A stretch of DNA of 38,873 nucleotides from Kiritimatiellia bacterium (GTDB taxonomy: Bacteria > Verrucomicrobiota > Kiritimatiellia > RFP12 > UBA1067), in NCBI GenBank assembly GCA_017628025.1, contig JAGBZX010000038.1:1-38873 (forward strand), read 5' to 3'. Both the position numbers and the translations under genes were made by a program. The notes beneath the pieces were generated by a model that worked only from the letters and a program-made list of their open reading frames with translations, was not told where the DNA came from and did not search any database. Within the stretch, counting starts at the first letter, position 1, and every line of letters starts with the position of its first letter. This document shows positions 7,322-14,926 of this stretch, piece after piece.

Positions 7322-8851
7322 ATGAAATTTTTGCCGCTTCTAGTTTATTTTGCGATACTTTTATTTATCGGATTTAAGTTCCGTGCTCGTTCAAATTCAG
7401 TTTCTGGCTTTGTTCTTGGGGGTCGAAGTGTCGGAGCTTGGTTAACAGCTTTTTCATACGGGACTAGTTATTTTTCGGCTGTTGTTTTTGTTGGTTATGC
7501 TGGGCAATTCGGCTGGAAGTATGGCATTGCTGCCACGTGGGCTGGCATTGGTAATGCTCTAATAGGTGCGCTTATGGCGTGGACTGTTCTCGGTAGGCGC
7601 ACGCGACTTCTCTCGCAACACCTTGATGCCTCTACGATGCCAGAGTTTTTTGGCAGACGTTATGACTCAAAGGCTTTAAAGCTAGTAGCTTCAGCTATAA
7701 TTTTCGTTTTTCTTGTTCCATACACCGCGTCGCTTTACAATGGACTGTCTCGACTTTTTGCGATGGCGTTTTCAATTGATTATTCTATGTGCATACTTCT
7801 AATGAGTGTGCTGACGGCTGTGTATGTAACTGCTGGCGGTTATATGGCTTCTGCGATTAATGATTTCATTCAAGGTATAATTATGCTATTTGGTCTTGTG
7901 GCAGTTATTGCTGCAGTTATAATGACTAATGGAGGCCTAATTGATTCGTTAGATTCCTTAGCGCGTATAACTGATTTAAATGTATCTTCAACACCTGGAG
8001 TTTTCGCATCATTTTTTGGTCCTGATCCTTTGAATCTACTTTTCGTAATTATTCTAACATCATTCGGCACTTGGGGGCTACCTCAGATGGTGCAAAAATT
8101 CTACGCCATTTCAAATGAGGATGCGATTGCCAAGGGTACGATTATTTCAACATTGTTTGCTTTTGTTATAGCAGGTGGTTGTTATTTCTTAGGTGGTTTT
8201 GGTCGACTTTTTGCGTCAAAGGTTGATGTAGTAAAAGAAGGCTATGACGCGATTATTCCTGCAATGCTTGCTGATCTTGGGCCGGCTTTAATATCGCTAA
8301 CTGTAATATTAGTTCTTTCTGCATCGATGTCTACGTTATCCTCTCTTGTGATAACCTCAAGTGCAACTTTAACAAGCGACTTTATTAAGGGCTCTTTTGT
8401 CAAGAATATGAAGCCCAAGACTGAGGTTTTAACGATACGCTTGTTTATCGTTTTCTTTATCGCAGTTTCGGCTATTATCGCTTTGATACAGCATAAAAGC
8501 TCTGTCACTTTTATAGCCCAGCTTATGGGAATATCGTGGGGCGCGTTAGCGGGTAGCTTTTTAGCACCGTTTTTGTTTTCTCTTTATTGGAAGCGCACCA
8601 CAAAAGCATCGTGTTGGGTCTCGTTTATTTTCGGCTCAACATTAATGATTTTAAATATGCTTGCGAAGCCTTATTTTCCAGAAATCTTTCGTTCGCCGAT
8701 TAATTGCGGTGCACTTGCTATGTTAGCGGGCTTTGTTATAGTGCCACTGGTTAGCTTCATTACGCGCGCTCCAGACCGCAGGTTTACAGATGCGCTTTTT
8801 GCTTGCTACGATAGTCCTCGTCAGGTATCGGCTAAAACAGCACTCGGTTAA
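7322..8851 (+). CDS. Sodium:solute symporter (SSS family, proline/pantothenate-type)
   Basis: The 509-residue protein has about 13 transmembrane segments and clear SSS-family signatures: GGRSVGAWLTAFSYGTSYFS near the N-terminus, DASTMPEFFGRRY, TAVYVTAGGYMASAINDFIQ, and SFGTWGLPQMVQKFYAI in the middle. It should import a solute with Na+. The closest overall pattern is that of PutP-like transporters, but the substrate cannot be read from sequence. Its TAA overlaps the ATG of the next gene by one base (TAATG). Confidence 0.9.
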   Translation: MKFLPLLVYFAILLFIGFKFRARSNSVSGFVLGGRSVGAWLTAFSYGTSYFSAVVFVGYAGQFGWKYGIAATWAGIGNALIGALMAWTVLGRRTRLLSQHLDASTMPEFFGRRYDSKALKLVASAIIFVFLVPYTASLYNGLSRLFAMAFSIDYSMCILLMSVLTAVYVTAGGYMASAINDFIQGIIMLFGLVAVIAAVIMTNGGLIDSLDSLARITDLNVSSTPGVFASFFGPDPLNLLFVIILTSFGTWGLPQMVQKFYAISNEDAIAKGTIISTLFAFVIAGGCYFLGGFGRLFASKVDVVKEGYDAIIPAMLADLGPALISLTVILVLSASMSTLSSLVITSSATLTSDFIKGSFVKNMKPKTEVLTIRLFIVFFIAVSAIIALIQHKSSVTFIAQLMGISWGALAGSFLAPFLFSLYWKRTTKASCWVSFIFGSTLMILNMLAKPYFPEIFRSPINCGALAMLAGFVIVPLVSFITRAPDRRFTDALFACYDSPRQVSAKTALG

Positions 8852-10110
8852 TGATTACGGCTCTTTGTGTTTTACCGATTTTATTTCTTCTCTCGGCGTT
8901 TTTCTCCGGGTCAGAAACGGTGCTTTTTTCGCTAACGCCTACCCAGCGTTCGCGTATAGCCTCGCGTAATCCCTCTGCAGAAAAACGAATTTCTAAGTGC
9001 CTGGCGGATAAGGCAGTTCTTTTTTCAACTCTACTAGTTGGCAATACATTTGTAAACTTCTCAATTTCCGCTATAGGTTACATGCTTTTAAGAGGAGTAC
9101 TGCCTAGCTACAGTTGGCTCTCAGTTCCGATATTTACAATTCTATTATTACTTTTTGGCGAAATAATGCCAAAGCGAATTGCTCTTAGATACGCGGAGAA
9201 TATCGCGCCAATTTGTGCAGTGTTACTTTTAGCCATGCGCACGATATTAGCGCCGTTTAATGCTTTTTTTAAATTGACATCTAGAGTTTTTGCGCCTGCG
9301 CTAGAGAGAGAAAGGCGCGCGCTTTCTGATGCTGAATTAGTTTCAGTTATGGAAAGCGTCGCTGAGCATGGTGAGATGTCGTCCTCTGATGTGGAAATGT
9401 TAGAAGGTGTGCTTAGGCTTTCAGAGCTTTGCGCAAATGATGAAATGACTCCTAGAGTTGATATAAAAGGGTATGATTTGGAGCTTGATAAAGAACAATT
9501 AGCTCTCGCTCTTAAGGAATCAAAACATTCTTATTTGCCAGTGTTTCGTAGGACAGCAGACGCGATAGAGGGCATAATTGATGTAAAAACAGGTAAGATA
9601 GAAGATCCTCTATTTGTACCAGAGACTGTCACGTTAGATGATTTGCTAGTAACATTTGCGCATAGTCGTAAATCAATGGCAGTAGTTCTTGATGAATACG
9701 GCGGGACGGCTGGGATTATTACTGCAAACGATGTGTTAGAGCTTATTGTTGGTCCCGATATATTTGGCGGTAGAGAAATAGAACCTCGCATAACAAAAAC
9801 AGGTGAAAATGTTTGGGAGATTGATGCTAAGGCTAGCCTAGATGAGATTAATTTTGAACTTGGGCTAGAATTAGAAGCAGAAGATGCAGACAGGCTTTCG
9901 GGGTGGATGCAGTTTCACGCAGGTCGCATTCCGCATCTAGGGCAGAGTATCGCTGCAGACGGATGCGTCGCGACAGTTCTAAAACGCCGCCGTCGCCGCG
10001 TTACGCTTGTTAGGCTAGAAGTTGTTGAGTTGCCTCAAGCTGAATCAGACGAGCAGCTTATAGAAGCAACAGAAGAGGCAGTAGAAAAGACAGAGGAGGA
10101 TAATTTATGA
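8851..10110 (+). CDS. CNNM/CorC-type transporter-associated protein (DUF21, CBS pair, CorC_HlyC domain)
   Basis: The 419-residue product has the complete layout of the family. A DUF21/CNNM membrane domain covers about residues 1-150 (opening LFLLSAFFSGSETVLFSLTP, with TLLVGNTFVNFSISAIGY). A CBS-domain pair covers about 190-305 (MTPRVDIKGYDL, KSMAVVLDEYGGTAGIIT). A C-terminal CorC_HlyC domain (about 320-400) is followed by an acidic tail. Members have been linked to magnesium or other cation export. It is coupled to the symporter upstream (TAATG) and to a shortened paralogue downstream (ATGA). Confidence 0.88.
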   Translation: MITALCVLPILFLLSAFFSGSETVLFSLTPTQRSRIASRNPSAEKRISKCLADKAVLFSTLLVGNTFVNFSISAIGYMLLRGVLPSYSWLSVPIFTILLLLFGEIMPKRIALRYAENIAPICAVLLLAMRTILAPFNAFFKLTSRVFAPALERERRALSDAELVSVMESVAEHGEMSSSDVEMLEGVLRLSELCANDEMTPRVDIKGYDLELDKEQLALALKESKHSYLPVFRRTADAIEGIIDVKTGKIEDPLFVPETVTLDDLLVTFAHSRKSMAVVLDEYGGTAGIITANDVLELIVGPDIFGGREIEPRITKTGENVWEIDAKASLDEINFELGLELEAEDADRLSGWMQFHAGRIPHLGQSIAADGCVATVLKRRRRRVTLVRLEVVELPQAESDEQLIEATEEAVEKTEEDNL

Positions 10111-10745
10111 TAATGCTTCTTTTTGTTGTTTCGCTACTTGCTTTAGCGCTATCTGCGTTTTGCTCTGGCGCAGAGACGGCGTTTCTTTCTGTTAGCAGAG
10201 AACGTATTCTTCATATAGCCCGCGAGGGCGGCAGAAAAGCAAAACTTGTTGAGAATGCTCTTGCTGATATGGGTTGGACTACGGCTACAATTCTTATTGG
10301 TAACAATATTGCTAATGTTGTTTATTCTACTACAAGCACAGCGATAATTGTGGCACTATGTGCTGGGGCGTGGCGTTCTATCTGGAGTTTTTTGGCTGCC
10401 TTTATAGTTCTTTATGTTTCAGAGTTTTTGCCAAAGATGCTTTGCTCTGCTAGGCCACTAAGGCGTATTCTTATGCTGGCTCCTTTCTATACATTCCTAG
10501 CGACATTGCTTAAACCTTTTACAGCTGCAGCAATGTGGATAACTGGCATATTTCTACCTAATAAAACAGATAATAAATATAAGCTTACATCGGCAGACTT
10601 AATGAGAATACTCGAGGATAGAAAAGATGGAGTTTGCTTATCTGATATTGAAAGTGCGCTTATTAGCCGTATTTTAGTGCTGCGCTTAAAGAGAAAACAA
10701 ATTACTGCTGAGGCTCTTCTCTCTGCTTTGCGTGAAGAGGCTTGA
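10107..10745 (+). CDS. Short CNNM/DUF21-domain protein without CBS and CorC domains
   Basis: The 212-residue product is a paralogue of the membrane half of the preceding gene: SAFCSGAETAFLSVSRERIL matches SAFFSGSETVLFSLTPTQRS in that protein, and ILIGNNIANVVYSTTSTAII matches its TLLVGNTFVNFSIS segment. It stops at about residue 212, after a region like the start of the first CBS domain (DLMRILEDRKDGVCLSDIES). It may pair with the full-length neighbour as a heterodimer; this is inference. Its 3' end overlaps the convergent pnuC by 44 nt. Confidence 0.82.
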   Translation: MIMLLFVVSLLALALSAFCSGAETAFLSVSRERILHIAREGGRKAKLVENALADMGWTTATILIGNNIANVVYSTTSTAIIVALCAGAWRSIWSFLAAFIVLYVSEFLPKMLCSARPLRRILMLAPFYTFLATLLKPFTAAAMWITGIFLPNKTDNKYKLTSADLMRILEDRKDGVCLSDIESALISRILVLRLKRKQITAEALLSALREEA

Positions 10746-11430
10746 GATTATTGCGCTTTTCAATCCTAAGCCAAAGACAAAGTAGATACACGCCGTTTGC
10801 CAAGAAAAGTAGCCACATTAAAAGTATTGAGACGTTGCCTTGTCCTATTAACCAAGCTTTATACCACATAAAAACTTCAATAGCATTAACTAAAATCCAG
10901 AGTGCCCACTCTTCAATTGCGCGGCGCACTGTTAATATCATAGCTGCTATTGAAAGTATATTTGTAGCAGAGTCGCAAAGAGGTTGTGCTCCGCCGCATA
11001 CTTTTAGTATCGCCCATGTAGGTATTATTGCTCCAATACAAAGAGCGGCAAGTATCAATCTGCCGCGGTTAGAAAGTTTAGTGCGTTTTATGCCTTCTTC
11101 AGGATCTTGCGATCTATTTTTCAACCAGTGAAAAAGGCCAGGAAACATCATTATAAAATAGTACGCATTCAAGGTTAGGTCGCCATAATAACCTGATTTA
11201 AAAGCTAAATACGCATAAAGAGGCGTGTTGATAAGCCCAAAAATAAAGCATGATATTTTGCCTTTTCCTGCTAGGATAGTATATGCCATGCCAGTTGTGG
11301 CGGCTATAATACCAAGAGGGGTGTCGTCCCAATAAATAGAAAGGGCTGTTATGGAAAAAATCGAAAAGACCAGCCATAGGATTTCTTGTGTGCGCCAGCC
11401 AATAAACTGTTCTATAAAAATCTTTTTCAT
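10702..11430 (-). CDS. pnuC: PnuC-family vitamin transporter
   Basis: PnuC-type proteins are facilitators for nicotinamide riboside and related vitamins (PnuT for thiamine, PnuX for riboflavin). The 242-residue protein has about seven membrane segments, with IGWRTQEILWLVFSIFSITA near the start, GKISCFIFGLINTPLYAYLA and YYGDLTLNAYYFIMMFPGLF in the core, and a basic tail. The substrate cannot be assigned. No nad gene is adjacent, and a thiamine pyrophosphokinase gene lies further along, so PnuT is possible. An extended -10 (TGATATACT) sits 9 nt before the start codon with no Shine-Dalgarno site. No TPP riboswitch is apparent upstream. Confidence 0.87.
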   Translation of the reverse strand: MKKIFIEQFIGWRTQEILWLVFSIFSITALSIYWDDTPLGIIAATTGMAYTILAGKGKISCFIFGLINTPLYAYLAFKSGYYGDLTLNAYYFIMMFPGLFHWLKNRSQDPEEGIKRTKLSNRGRLILAALCIGAIIPTWAILKVCGGAQPLCDSATNILSIAAMILTVRRAIEEWALWILVNAIEVFMWYKAWLIGQGNVSILLMWLLFLANGVYLLCLWLRIEKRNNLKPLHAKQREEPQQ

Positions 11431-11439
11431 TTTGTAAGA

Positions 11440-11448
11440 AGTATATCA
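11440..11448 (-). promoter_or_regulatory. Extended -10 promoter of pnuC, leaderless type
   Basis: On the minus strand TGATATACT ends 9 nt before the ATG of pnuC (the intervening bases are TCTTACAAA). Transcription is therefore expected to start at or within 2-3 nt of the start codon. Confidence 0.6.
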
Positions 11449-11537
11449 TTTTTACTTGTAAATCTTCACTTGAAATCTTTCCCAAAATATTTGCTTTGAT
11501 TTTGTTAAAAAAATTTAGTGTAAAATTCACGATAATA

Positions 11538-11546
11538 TGATATAAT
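11538..11546 (+). promoter_or_regulatory. Extended -10 promoter of tRNA-Thr and gltX
   Basis: TGATATAATAC lies 14 nt before the 5' end of tRNA-Thr. No good -35 is present at 16-18 nt, so the extended -10 should carry the promoter. Confidence 0.7.
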
Positions 11547-11560
11547 ACACGTCATTAAAG

Positions 11561-11638
11561 GCCGGGTTGGCACAGTGGCGACTGCGCCTCATTTGTAATG
11601 AGGAATTACCAGGGGTTCGAGTCCCTTACCCGGCTCCA
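11561..11638 (+). tRNA. trnT: tRNA-Thr (anticodon TGT)
   Basis: The acceptor stem GCCGGGT pairs with ACCCGGC at 11628-11634. The anticodon stem CCTCA/TGAGG carries loop TTTGTAA with anticodon TGT at 11594-11596. The T arm has loop TTCGAGT. The discriminator is T, and CCA is encoded at 11636-11638. gltX starts 19 nt later, so the tRNA and the synthetase message are probably one transcript. Confidence 0.96.
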
Positions 11639-11657
11639 TTTCCCAAGAAGGTCAAGA

Positions 11658-12974
11658 ATGTCAGAATTTAGAGTGCGTTTCGCGCCTTCGCCGACGGGCA
11701 AGGTGCACATCGGTAATATTAGAGCAGCGATATATAATTGGCTCTTCGCAAGACACACCGGCGGCAAATTTCTTTTAAGAGTTGAAGATACCGATCTTGA
11801 GCGTTCTACCCCAGAGGCTATTGAGGCGCTTTTAGAATGTATGAAATGGTTAGGCCTTGACTATGATGAAGAGGCTTTTTATCAGACGAAAAATAAGCCT
11901 CGTCATATGGAGGCGGTTGAAAAACTTTTAGCATCAGGTCACGCGTATAAGTGTGAGCGCACATCTCGTGATGGTAAGACTGGCCAGGTCATTATGTTCA
12001 AAATGCCCAAGGAGGGCGTTATTGAGTTTGATGATATCGTTAAGGGTAAGATGGCTAAAAAGGCTGAAGATATTCAAGACTTTGCCATTGTTCGCTCTGA
12101 CGGTTCGCCGATATTTCATATTGCTAATGTTGTTGATGATATTGATCAGCGTGTAACGCATATTATTCGCGGTGATGATCATGTTGAAAATACGTTTAAG
12201 CATATATGTATATTTAAGGCGCTTGGTGCGTCAGTGCCTAAATACGGTCATCTTTCAATGATTGTCAATCAACAAGGCAAGCCCTACTCAAAGCGTGATG
12301 GGGCTGCGTTTGTTGGGGAGTTCCGTGAGCAGGGGTATTTGCCAGAGGCGTTGTTTAATTATTTATTACTTCTTGGCTGGAATCCAGGCGACGATCGCGA
12401 AGTTCTAACAAAAGAAGAGATGGTTTCGCTATTTGATCTTGAGAAAGTTCATGTCACTGCTGCGAAGTTTGATATGAAAAAGCTTCAGTGGATGAATGCG
12501 GAATATATTAAAAGGTTGAGCGAAGAAGTTTTCACTAATGAGCTACTTAATCGTGTTGCTAAAGAGGGTATGGTAGTGCCTGAAGATTACGATGTAAAGT
12601 ATCTCGTTTCTCAATTGCAGATTCGCACGAAGTTTTTAAATGATATTCCGTCCGCTTGTCGGTGCTTCTTTAGTGATGATTTTGCTTTTGATGAAAAAGC
12701 AGTTGAAAAGCGCTTAAAGAAAGAAGGCGTAAAAGAGTTGCTTCTTGACTTGGTAGAACGCTTTACAAAAGCTCCTGTCTGGCTAGCACCAGAGTTAGAG
12801 AATCTTGTTAAAGAGCTCTCTCAGGGTGGCGGAATGGGGCCGTGGGTTCATCCAATACGCGTGGCGGTCTCTGGTCGCGGCGAGGGGATTGGGCTTTTTG
12901 AGATGCTTCAACTTCTTGGCAGAGACAAGACGTTGCAGCGCCTTAAGTACGCGGCAGAAAATATCTGCATCTAA
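11658..12974 (+). CDS. gltX: Glutamyl-tRNA synthetase
   Basis: This class I synthetase charges tRNA-Glu. The product has 438 residues, shorter than the usual 465-490, with the reduction in the C-terminal anticodon-binding part. The N-terminal Rossmann domain shows FAPSPTGKVHIGNIRAAIYN (HIGN in place of HIGH), LRVEDTDLERSTPEAIEALL, and the second signature KPYSKRDGA (KMSKS loop). I chose ATG 11658 because AAGAAGG lies just upstream and the product then starts at the family's usual MSEFRVRFAPSPTG. Upstream in-frame codons run into tRNA-Thr. It is followed by rsmD with a TAATG overlap. Confidence 0.95.
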   Translation: MSEFRVRFAPSPTGKVHIGNIRAAIYNWLFARHTGGKFLLRVEDTDLERSTPEAIEALLECMKWLGLDYDEEAFYQTKNKPRHMEAVEKLLASGHAYKCERTSRDGKTGQVIMFKMPKEGVIEFDDIVKGKMAKKAEDIQDFAIVRSDGSPIFHIANVVDDIDQRVTHIIRGDDHVENTFKHICIFKALGASVPKYGHLSMIVNQQGKPYSKRDGAAFVGEFREQGYLPEALFNYLLLLGWNPGDDREVLTKEEMVSLFDLEKVHVTAAKFDMKKLQWMNAEYIKRLSEEVFTNELLNRVAKEGMVVPEDYDVKYLVSQLQIRTKFLNDIPSACRCFFSDDFAFDEKAVEKRLKKEGVKELLLDLVERFTKAPVWLAPELENLVKELSQGGGMGPWVHPIRVAVSGRGEGIGLFEMLQLLGRDKTLQRLKYAAENICI

Positions 12975-13531
12975 TGCGCGTTACAGGCGGAGAGTTCTGT
13001 GGTAGAACGCTGAGGGTGCCTGACTCTGAGGCGATACGCCCAACACAAGATCGCGTGCGCGAGGCACTTTTTTCAATTCTCGCTCCAGAATTAAGAGAAG
13101 CGAAATTTCTTGATTTATTTGCTGGCAGCGGTTCTGTCGGTATTGAGGCGCTTTCTCGCGGTGCATCATCTGTAGTGTTTGTTGAAAATATGCGTCGCCA
13201 TGTAGCTGTTCTTGAGGCGAATCTCAAAACGCTTTCGCTAACTCCACCTAGGGCTAGTGTTGTAGTTTCTCAGGTTGAGTCATGGGTTTCTTCGTATAGT
13301 GGACCTGGCTTTTCTATCGCTTTTGCTGATCCTCCGTATGTGTTGTGGCGCGAGGGGGGCTTAGCGGAATTCCTTAAGCTTTTAGCTCAGCGTTCAGTCG
13401 TTAGTATAGAAGGGTTGTTTATCGCAGAGACAGACATGGCGATGGATGCTCAAGAGGTTGAAGGGTGGCAGTTACTTCGCGATCGACTCTATGGCAAGAC
13501 TCGTATAGCAATCTGGAGGAGAAAAAAATGA
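12974..13531 (+). CDS. rsmD: 16S rRNA (guanine(966)-N2)-methyltransferase RsmD
   Basis: RsmD methylates G966 of 16S rRNA using S-adenosylmethionine. The 185-residue product has family length and motifs: MRVTGGEFCGRTL, RPTQDRVREALFSIL, the SAM-binding FLDLFAGSGSVGIEALSRGA and the catalytic motif FADPPY. It starts on the last base of gltX and overlaps the next gene by ATGA, so it is part of a tight operon. Confidence 0.95.
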   Translation: MRVTGGEFCGRTLRVPDSEAIRPTQDRVREALFSILAPELREAKFLDLFAGSGSVGIEALSRGASSVVFVENMRRHVAVLEANLKTLSLTPPRASVVVSQVESWVSSYSGPGFSIAFADPPYVLWREGGLAEFLKLLAQRSVVSIEGLFIAETDMAMDAQEVEGWQLLRDRLYGKTRIAIWRRKK

Positions 13532-14163
13532 AAGCTGTTTTTTTTGATGTAGACGGCACTATGTTTGATACTAGGGCAGATCTTGCTGGCGGCGTTAATC
13601 ACACGAGACGGGATTTTGGTTTGCCAGAGTTGCCTATTGATGTTGTAATTTCTCACGTTGGACAAGGTTCAAAATATCTAATGGAGCATTGTATTCCTGA
13701 GGCGCCTTTGCCGTTTGATGAGCTTTGGGCAGTTTATACATCGCATTATGAAGAGCATTGTTGCGACAAGCTTAAGATGTATCCTGGAGTAATTGAGACA
13801 TTAGATGAGCTTAAGTCTAGGGGCTGGTTGTTGGGCGCAAACACAAACAAGCCTAATTTTGCAGTTAAGAAAATATTCGAAACCTTTGGTCTTGATAAGT
13901 ATTTTGGCGATGCCGTTATTGCTGGCGGTGATGGTTTTCCGTTAAAGCCCGACGCTCGCTCGATTATCGAATGCGCGTCGCGTTTGGGTCATGTTCTAAC
14001 TCCTGATGATTGGATGGTTGGAGATGCATGGAACGATATGCAGTGTGCAGTAAATGCTGGGGTAAATGGTGCGTTTTGTGAATTTGGTTTTGGTGAGCTT
14101 AAAGGCACACCATGCGCAGCGAAGTTGAATTGTTTTAGTGATCTTCTCAAGTATTTAAAGTAA
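13528..14163 (+). CDS. HAD-superfamily phosphatase, phosphoglycolate phosphatase-like
   Basis: The 211-residue product shows all HAD motifs: FFDVDGTMFDT at the start with the nucleophile and acid aspartates (DVD), GANTNKPN as motif II, KPDARS with the motif III lysine, and VGDAWNDMQ as motif IV. The helical cap (about residues 15-80) is that of the Gph/PGP subgroup. Substrates in this family vary, so phosphoglycolate is only a default guess. I chose ATG 13528, which sits at the stop of rsmD behind GGAGGAG. Confidence 0.85.
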   Translation: MKAVFFDVDGTMFDTRADLAGGVNHTRRDFGLPELPIDVVISHVGQGSKYLMEHCIPEAPLPFDELWAVYTSHYEEHCCDKLKMYPGVIETLDELKSRGWLLGANTNKPNFAVKKIFETFGLDKYFGDAVIAGGDGFPLKPDARSIIECASRLGHVLTPDDWMVGDAWNDMQCAVNAGVNGAFCEFGFGELKGTPCAAKLNCFSDLLKYLK

Positions 14164-14177
14164 GAGGAATAACGCTT

Positions 14178-14690
14178 ATGGATGTGCAGAGCGTTCTTTC
14201 TCTTTCGAGAGTAACACAAGTAAGGCAATTAAAAGCAGAGATTTCAAAGTTGAAATCAGAGAACATGCGTTTGCATGACGAGAATGCGTCATTGTTGGCG
14301 CATTTGGATATGGCGATAGCTGCAGCGGTAGATCTTTCATTAGTTGGTGAAGGTGGGCGCTTTATTATTATTGATGGCTGGAATATGATTTTAGGTGCGC
14401 GCAAGAGAGCTGCAGATAGAAAGGAGCTTTTGGGGCAGGTTAGAGAGCTTGTAGCTCAAAGGCCACAAGATTTTGTGTGGATAGTCTATGATGGTCCCAA
14501 GCGCTCGAGCGTGTCGGAGGGGCGTATCCGAGTAAGTTATACTGGCGGGACAGGGCCGCACAGGGCAGATAAGTTAGTTTGTGATTTTTTGCGAATGGCG
14601 CGTCTTAGGGCAGATACGACGAAGATAGAGCTTCGTACGAGCGACATAGATTTTCTAAAAGAAGCTAATCGAATTTTAAATAAAGCGTAG
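14178..14690 (+). CDS. NYN-domain (YacP-like) putative ribonuclease
   Basis: The 170-residue product opens with a coiled coil (about residues 12-45, QLKAEISKLKSENMRLHDEN). A PIN-like NYN domain follows: IIIDGWNMILGARKR carries the first conserved Asp and Asn, VWIVYDGPKR the second acidic site, and TGPHRADKLVCDFLRMAR and LRTSDIDFLKEAN the rest. YacP/Rae1 of Bacillus cleaves mRNA at the ribosome, and the fold is the same here. The coiled coil is an addition that suggests self-assembly or partner binding. It is the last gene of the gltX-rsmD-HAD run, and a terminator-like hairpin follows. Confidence 0.75.
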   Translation: MDVQSVLSLSRVTQVRQLKAEISKLKSENMRLHDENASLLAHLDMAIAAAVDLSLVGEGGRFIIIDGWNMILGARKRAADRKELLGQVRELVAQRPQDFVWIVYDGPKRSSVSEGRIRVSYTGGTGPHRADKLVCDFLRMARLRADTTKIELRTSDIDFLKEANRILNKA

Positions 14691-14704
14691 TAACCTTTGC
14701 TAGG

Positions 14705-14760
14705 CTTTTTCTTGTACAACTCTTCCTTATGAAAAGTCCGAGGTACAAGGGAAAGTGTTT
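14705..14760 (+). terminator. Terminator-like hairpin after the NYN gene
   Basis: CTTTTTCTTGTAC (14705-14717) pairs with GTACAAGGGAAAG (14743-14755) as a 13-bp stem with two G-T pairs around a 25-nt loop, followed by TGTTTT. It separates the gltX operon from the surface-protein gene. The long loop makes it less certain than a classical terminator. Confidence 0.5.
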
Positions 14761-14790
14761 TCAAACTCTGGTCTTTTTCGTGTTAATTCG

Positions 14791-14851
14791 TGACGGCGAA
14801 GCCGTTTGGAGGTCGCCTCGCGGGCGCAATGTACAATGCGCAACCGAGTAA
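14791..14851 (+). repeat. GC-rich mini-hairpin element, copy A
   Basis: This stretch holds short hairpins with 3-nt loops (ACGGC GAA GCCGT at 14793-14805; GAGG TCG CCTC at 14809-14819). Its tail at 14820-14851 matches 37197-37228 at 27 of 32 positions, both ending CAACCGAGTAA. It lies directly upstream of the poly-G promoter. Two copies in 39 kb, both intergenic and close to promoters, suggest a dispersed genomic repeat of REP or MITE type; this is inference. Confidence 0.6.
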
Positions 14852-14869
14852 AGTTTGTTCATATTATTA

Positions 14870-14899
14870 TTGACAGGGGGGGGGGGTAATTGCTAAAAT
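14870..14899 (+). promoter_or_regulatory. Promoter with an 11-G tract between -35 and -10 (candidate phase switch)
   Basis: A perfect -35, TTGACA (14870-14875), is followed at once by 11 consecutive G (14876-14886), TAATTGC and a -10 TAAAAT (14894-14899) extended by TG (TGCTAAAAT). The spacer is 18 nt, and one G fewer would give the ideal 17. Slipped-strand mispairing in such a tract changes spacing and thus promoter strength, as known for porA of Neisseria meningitidis. The promoter faces the surface-protein gene, whose ribosome binding site AGGAG lies at 14917-14921. Confidence 0.8.
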
Positions 14900-14926
14900 A
14901 TCAAACAAAATAGAACAGGAGAAGTT

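Noticed and set aside
11571..11657. An N-terminal extension of gltX from an upstream in-frame start inside tRNA-Thr.
   Set aside because: The extension would translate tRNA sequence. ATG 11658 has a ribosome binding site and gives the family's usual N-terminus.
13521..13531. The A-run at the rsmD/HAD junction, and other A or T runs, as phase-variable tracts.
   Set aside because: Runs of 6-8 A or T are common in this AT-rich DNA, none sits in a promoter spacer or breaks a frame, and the genes are housekeeping.
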